DNA of 64,000 bases. Origin: Pyricularia pennisetigena. Its lineage: Eukaryota; Ascomycota; Sordariomycetes; Magnaporthales; Pyriculariaceae. Positions 58,781 to 64,000 of the stretch are shown in pieces. Made by a program: the position numbers and the translations under genes. The stretch is taken from NCBI RefSeq assembly GCF_004337985.1, contig NC_043741.1, forward strand, positions 6,967,937 through 7,031,936. Direction: 5' to 3'. Position 1 is the first letter of the stretch; the number at the start of each line of letters is the position of its first letter. The notes beneath the pieces are model-generated. The model was not told the DNA's origin. It did no database searches and saw only the letters and a list, made by a program, of their open reading frames with translations.

Positions 58781-60404
58781 TCACTTGGCAGCATCCTTTC
58801 TTGCTTGTCCTCGCTCCATCTGCTTCTTTCGCTCAAGTTTTGCGTAGTGAAGGCCGCAGGCATTACACAAGGTCCTCGCCCCGTCAGGTCCGCGCCTCCA
58901 TTCAGGGGTGTCCATGCGATTGCAACTATGGCAGCGTCCGGGGGGTGCAGCACGCTGAAATTAGGAACCAGTCAGAATCGGAATATTAAGTTATGCGGAA
59001 TAAATCTCGAGTCAAGAAAGCTTACCCCTCGACGCTTCTTAGTCTCCATGACGTTGTAGCTCTGCTTCATGCCATCGTTGTACATGTTCACGTCCTCGTC
59101 TTCGCCTCCATATCCGCGGTTGGGCCTAGGAGCTCCTTCGCGATGTAATTCATTGCTCAGATACATCCTCTGGTTGCGCAAGGCTTCCAATGCAATCATA
59201 ACGTGCTCGCAATTTGCGACCATGTCAGAAATCTCTGCATCGCTCGGCATCCTGGAAGGCACTGGCTCGTCTTGGGCAATTTGCGCATATCTGTCGGCGA
59301 ATGACAATAGAACATGTGCAGATCCGCCAACCTATAATAATAATAAAAAAATTAGCAATACTTTCTTTTTTTCGGCTAACCAACAGTCTCAAATCTCTGC
59401 CGCAACAGAAGCTTACCTTGGCGAGCGACTCTGCAAAGCTCCATGACTCGTAAGGGCGGCCCGGGGGTCCATTATACTTCAATTGATTTCGAGCTGCATA
59501 CTCTGCCTCTTCGGGACCCATTGGTGGCCTTTGCGTATTGTAAGGAGACGTCATGGGTGGTGCAGGATTTCGCGGAGAAATCGGATAGGCAGAGAGCGGT
59601 AACTGTCCCGGAGGGAGAGGTGCTGATCCGCTGCTGTATGGAGGAGTCGGCGCGGACAATGGTGGCGGCATGTGCGAATGCGATGAAGGCGGAGGCGGAG
59701 GAGCTTGGGGCGGGCCGTGTGCAGGCGGCGGGGCGTGATGAGCATATTGACCAGCAGACTGGCTTTCCATAGCAGGTGGTGGTGGTGGCGGCCCTGGGTG
59801 GTGTCGCCTTTCTGTAATCTCGGGCAAGTTGGGCTTCGGTGGGTTTCCCCCAGCAAAGATGCTCAGCGATGGCACACCTGGCCGTGGTGGGGGACCTCGT
59901 GAGCTATCTTGAAATGGCGGAAGAGGCTCAGGACGCGAGTAGCTAGCTTGTCTTTCGGGCTGCCTAGGTGAAGGAGGTTTCTCGCGTATTTGAGGCGGGT
60001 CATCGTACGAGCGTGGTGGTGGCGGCGGGGGTGCTGAAGAGTGAGTTGAGAAAGGAGACGGCAAACTGTTCGCTCCCGGCGGGCCATCGCTACTCTTGCC
60101 AATTATATCCCGGATCGATGGCAAAGACTGGCGGTGTGGTGTCTCATTATCGTCAGATCTCCGGGCGGAGTCGACGGGAGAGACCATTGTATGCGGAGGC
60201 GGAGGATGCACACTGGATGCGGAATTCGGATGTGGTGTGTAAGCCGAAGCGTACGGTGAGTGATGAGAGTAGTGTGTGCTCGGACTGATCAGAGCAGCGG
60301 TAGCCATCGTGGATGAAGTTTGCCTCAGGGGCGGCCGGTCGAGAAGTTCCCTCGAACGTTGGCTATAGTAATCGGAGTGGTTGTTGCTGGCCGAAAGGGG
60401 AGCA
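58781..60404 (-). CDS. GATA-type zinc-finger factor, NsdD/SUB-1-like (5' exon(s) unresolved)
   Basis: Exons in coding order are 60404-59417, 59331-59026 and 58954-58781, with introns of 85 and 71 bp; together they encode 488 residues. The last exon carries the GATA finger: RAAPPGRCHSCNRMDTPEW, then RRGPDGARTLCNACGLHY, a C-x2-C-x18-C-x2-C finger, followed by basic AKLERKRQMERGQARK. The N-terminal half is Pro/His/Ser-rich and includes PHRQSLPSIRDIIG, a motif shared with Aspergillus NsdD. NsdD and Neurospora SUB-1 control sexual development and repress asexual sporulation. An ATG lies at 60307 (MATAALIS), but the frame upstream (SNNHSDYYSQRSRELLDRP) still looks coding back to a splice acceptor (gagatag) at 60405, so at least one earlier exon is expected; it was not identified. 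The gene is recognised by its C-terminus and the NsdD assignment is an inference. Confidence 0.87.
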
Positions 60405-63400
60405 CTATCTCGAAAGAGAACGTGTCAGCAACAATCAAAGGCACAGTACGTTGTCTGGCCGTAAGTGACTACATCCAAGCACCTGGCTAGCCTAGTTTAC
60501 TACCAGGCGATTGACGAGAGCCGACAAAAGGATTGTATGAATTCTTGACAGACCTTTGCCTGGGCACAGAATCGCCCGCTTCCATAACCGATCTCAGTAT
60601 ATGGGGTGTTGTCTACTCCAAGCACATCTGCTGCCCTGGTTTCTAATCGGAACTGCCTGAGGTACACGTAGGTAGAGAGAAGTGCATGTACAGGCACTAC
60701 CGGAGATGAAGTGCAAAATAGTGAGGTAAGCTGGTGATCTAAGGTCCGACACCTTTGCCAAGTTCGAATCGTTGATTAGATGAGATGATGGGTGAAATCC
60801 AATGTCGACAGGATGGCGGAGCAGGAATGTCGAATGAAAGAGAGAAATAAAAAAACAAAAAATAAAAAAATACAGAAAGAGACCAGACGAACCAAGAGCG
60901 GCCGTGCTTTGGTGAGCGGGGGGAGGGATGGATGGATTTTGTGGAGGAGACGAGGTCGGGGGAATCGCCGCTATCTAAACCAAGGCTGGAAGAGGTAAGA
61001 TGTGCGCCGAGCGTTTCCGTTGGTCGGTCAGGTATGGTACAAGATGCTACGGTGCCTCGCTGTAGATAGGCAGGTACCTAGCTCCTGTTCTAGCTCTGTC
61101 TTGTCAGGGCTGACAGGCGCTAAGTCTCCAAACTGATCTGATCGGGGGAAGTTCAAGCGTCGTGTCGATTTTGATTAGGTCGATCTGATCAGACGACGGA
61201 CGGCAGCGTGTGGCGGGCGGCAGGTCGACCAGCTAAGGCGTTGGAGCAGTAGAGGACGCTAATGTGAGTTGAACCACTCACTTGCGTTTGCGTGGGCGGG
61301 TTAGGCAGCGGAAGCAGTCTAGAAGAACGGCGGGTGTGTGCTGAGCTGCTAACTGCTGGACTGAGCGTCGAATGGTGGGTGTGCGGTCGGTGAAACAATC
61401 ACAAGCTAAAGCGAGAGGAAAAAAGTTGCCACAGCAAGCAATTCCTCTGGCACAAAGTTGCTTTTTCACTTTTGCTTCCACTGCTTTCGTCTCTTTTTCT
61501 TCTTGTCAAAATTCGTGACCGCCTTTCGTATTTAATACTCCTCGTTGATTTTTTTTCTTGTGTTTATTTCGGCGAGGTCTTAGACAGAACCGGTGTTGTA
61601 GATTCGGTGGGGGGTTTTTTTTTTTGGAGAGACAAAGGCTATTTGGTACAACACCGCCAACCGGGATTGGTTTTGGTTTGGTTCCTCAGAGATGGCGCGG
61701 AAGGTGTGGTGGTGATGGTGGTGGTGGTGGTGATGTGATGACGACCAAGGCACCTCAGCAAGCAAGGCAGTGGAGGTAAGTTTGTTGGTGTGACTGGCTG
61801 GCTGGGAGCCGTGCCGCGCGATCAGCTCAAGATGACTGCATCGATCGAGGCGAGCAAAAAACTTGTGGGCCTGACGGTGCTTTTGTTGCAGATTCAGTTT
61901 GGGTTGAGAAATCCCCAAGAAAACAAAAAGTAATAATTAAAAAAGGCACCACTGGAGGGCGACACAATTTAGGTGGAATGAATAGAAATGTTGGTAGATG
62001 TACAGCAAAGTGCAACGAGCAGCAAGCGGTCCAATCTCCCTTGCAGAACAACCGCCCAAGCTAAGTGCAAACGACCCTTGTTTCTCGTGAACTGCTGTTG
62101 GTCGGTACCTCGTTCCGGGGCTGTAAAGAAATGGACGACAGCCAGGGAAAACGCCAAACTTGGAAAAAAGTAAAACGAAGCACGCCTCACGGCGAGCTAG
62201 ACAACTTCCGGTTGGTGTTTGTTTGTTATTAGGTGTGGTGAAAGAAAACCGAACAGGCAAACAAAACAAAACGAGGAGTGGTGAAAACCACAAAGGGGTG
62301 GGCGAGGTGATGGTAGAAATGGGCTACGACAACAGCACTATTAAAAAATTAAAACGAATAAAAAAAGGGCCCTTGGAACTGAGATGATGGAGATGACCCA
62401 AAAACGCAACAACCCCGGTCAGACTACGACAGAACGATGGGCAGAATGTGCCCAGTTCGACTCGAGCTCGATATTGTCCGGGGACAAGGGCATCGGGGGA
62501 GGAGGGTGAGCCCAGATGAAGGTGTTCGGGCGGGCAGGCAAAGCAACTGACGGCAGCGAGGAGATGACGACCAGGAAGGCAAGGAAAAGAAGGGGCGTGG
62601 GTGGACACTCAACTGTGGAGAGTTCTTGGTAGTATCTCTTTGCGACCATGCCTGATCCTTGTACAGTGCGGCCAGATCCTCGTGCACACAGATGCAGCCG
62701 GTGTCGATGCGATGGGGTGTGGTGTGGTGAGGTGGACCTGGTGGAGCATGTTAGATTCTACGTGGGCTTGACTGGTTATTCCCAGTACGTACTTTTAGGT
62801 GGTGGGGTCGGGACTGGATGGCAGCTCTCACCTGCCTGAGATATATACGTTGAGGTGGAGCTCCAAGCAGGGAATTGGGGACAGGGGTAGAAGCGTAGTA
62901 CAGGTGGGGAGAGGATGCTTACTGCGACTGGATGGGATCTCTCTGACGTTACGCTGCACTGGAGTCCTGAGCGAGGTCACTCTACCAGCCAGTGCGTCTT
63001 ATAGGTAAGGAAGGTATGGACCGAGAGCCAATCCACAAAAGTCCTGCACAATTTCTTTTATTTTCTATTTGTTTTGTGTCGTTGAACACAACCGCAACGG
63101 CGTTGCATCAACCCGTCAGAGTACCCCTTGTTCCCGGACATTAGGAAAGCATAGAGTAAGTACAGTACTCTGGAATTGATGCGCGGACTAATATCCAAAG
63201 GTCGTTTCGATCCACAAAAAAAAGTAGACGAAGAAGAGTAAGATATGCGGGAGAGATGAGCTCCTTACCAGATAACTCCTTTGATTGCCCAAAGTACCTA
63301 GCTACGGATCAGTGGGCGGCTGAGCTTGTGAAAGGAGGCACTCATGAAGGGAGCACGAGTCACAAAGATGGCCCGCAAAGGCGCGCGCGATCTATCAGTG

Positions 63401-64000
63401 GACCAGTTAGGGTCGGCTGCAGCACAGATCTAGGTATTAAGATACACGAGACCAGGCAGGGCAAGATGTCAGACCCAATCGGCGCTCGCTGGAGGAAACA
63501 GAGTGACTGCCTTGATTGTACATCACATCAGAAATGTGACAAAGGGTTCAGGCTGGCTACGTTGGCACAAATTTGATATCCTTCATCACCAATACCTGCA
63601 ACTTGAGAATTATTTTTACCCACATTAGGGTAAGTTGTCTGTCAAGATGATGGATGACTTGCAAAGCAAGCTTGACAAATAGTCAGTACTTAAGTGTCAT
63701 CCCTTGTAAAATGTTCGTTCATCCGCCGATATTTTGTGTCAGATGAGCCGTCATAGTGAAGCAAACAGCGGACGCTGAAGGCATTCATTTTTCACACAAT
63801 TGCGCTGCGTTGTATGGTCTGGCGGCATTCAACAGCAACAAATCAAGGATAAAAATAAAACAAAGGACAGTAACCGTTTGTTCGTTTTGGTCCACCCTAA
63901 GCTTCGAGGCGATTGGCTTCTCACCGGCTGTTGTGCCCCGTTCAAAGATGGGTGGCATGTTCCCTTTCGTTCGGGGGGTCACGCAGGTCAGTCCTTGGCG
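60405..64000. other. Upstream region of the GATA gene, then unassigned sequence
   Basis: The missing first exon(s) and a long leader of the GATA gene probably lie here. The minus strand is pyrimidine-rich over about 62140-62390, which suggests a promoter there and hence a leader of up to about 1.8 kb. A GGT microsatellite at 61706-61732 would encode a histidine run on the minus strand if translated. From about 62.4 kb to the end I see no gene. Confidence 0.45.
61706..61732 (+). repeat. GGT trinucleotide microsatellite
   Basis: About nine tgg units with one tga interruption lie upstream of the GATA gene. On the minus strand this reads as (CAC/CAT)n. Confidence 0.85.

Noticed and set aside
59443..60288. 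Plus-strand frames opposite the GATA gene
   Set aside because: Shadows of the proline-rich minus-strand coding sequence.

Overview
The window is filamentous-ascomycete nuclear DNA. Its genes are interrupted by short GT-AG introns of about 60-220 bp, third codon positions are GC-rich, and the protein set is typical of Pezizomycotina: an SLN1-type hybrid histidine kinase, a Boi-type SH3-SAM-PH scaffold, a GPI-anchored GH16 glucanase, a cyanovirin-N-like secreted protein and a GATA factor of the NsdD/SUB-1 kind. A Sordariomycete, perhaps of the Magnaporthales, fits best; this is a judgement from the proteins, not a search result. The window holds eleven well-supported genes, one bZIP gene cut by the left edge, and one weak candidate. 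Gene density is low.

Layout. 1-1.2 kb: 3' part of a bZIP factor (+). 5.7-7.7 kb: GPI-anchored GH16 endo-beta-glucanase (+). 8.3-9.4 kb: mitochondrial-type NADH-cytochrome b5 reductase (-). 10.8-11.2 kb: tiny three-exon TFIIH subunit Tfb5 (+), assembled here by splicing. 11.5-12.4 kb: peroxisomal dienoyl-CoA isomerase (-). 15.2-18.7 kb: Boi1/2-like polarity scaffold (+). 19.4-20.1 kb: secreted CVNH-like protein (-). 23.8-27.5 kb: SLN1 histidine kinase (+). 35.6-37.7 kb: C2H2 zinc-finger protein (+). 40.2-40.7 kb: possible single-pass membrane protein (+, weak). 41.3-44.7 kb: FACT subunit SPT16 (-). 46.3-48.9 kb: glutamate-cysteine ligase (+), head-to-head with SPT16. 58.8-60.4 kb and beyond: GATA factor (-) with an unresolved 5' end.

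The genes are independent housekeeping, signalling and regulatory loci, and no functional cluster is apparent. Broad themes are transcription and chromatin (bZIP, C2H2, GATA, Tfb5, SPT16), cell surface, polarity and osmosensing (GH16, Boi, SLN1), and redox or lipid metabolism (b5 reductase, dienoyl-CoA isomerase, glutamate-cysteine ligase).

Two long stretches, 27.5-35.6 kb and 48.9-58.8 kb, carry no gene I can support. They contain homopolymer runs, microsatellites, short palindromes built on TAC/GTA words and strand-skewed purine tracts. I found no tRNA, rRNA, CRISPR array or intact transposon. There are three assembly gaps: 10014-10017, 21272-21743 and 53506-53507. I did not find convincing evidence of a new multi-gene system. 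The most unusual non-coding item is a run of adjacent hairpins near 13.0 kb.
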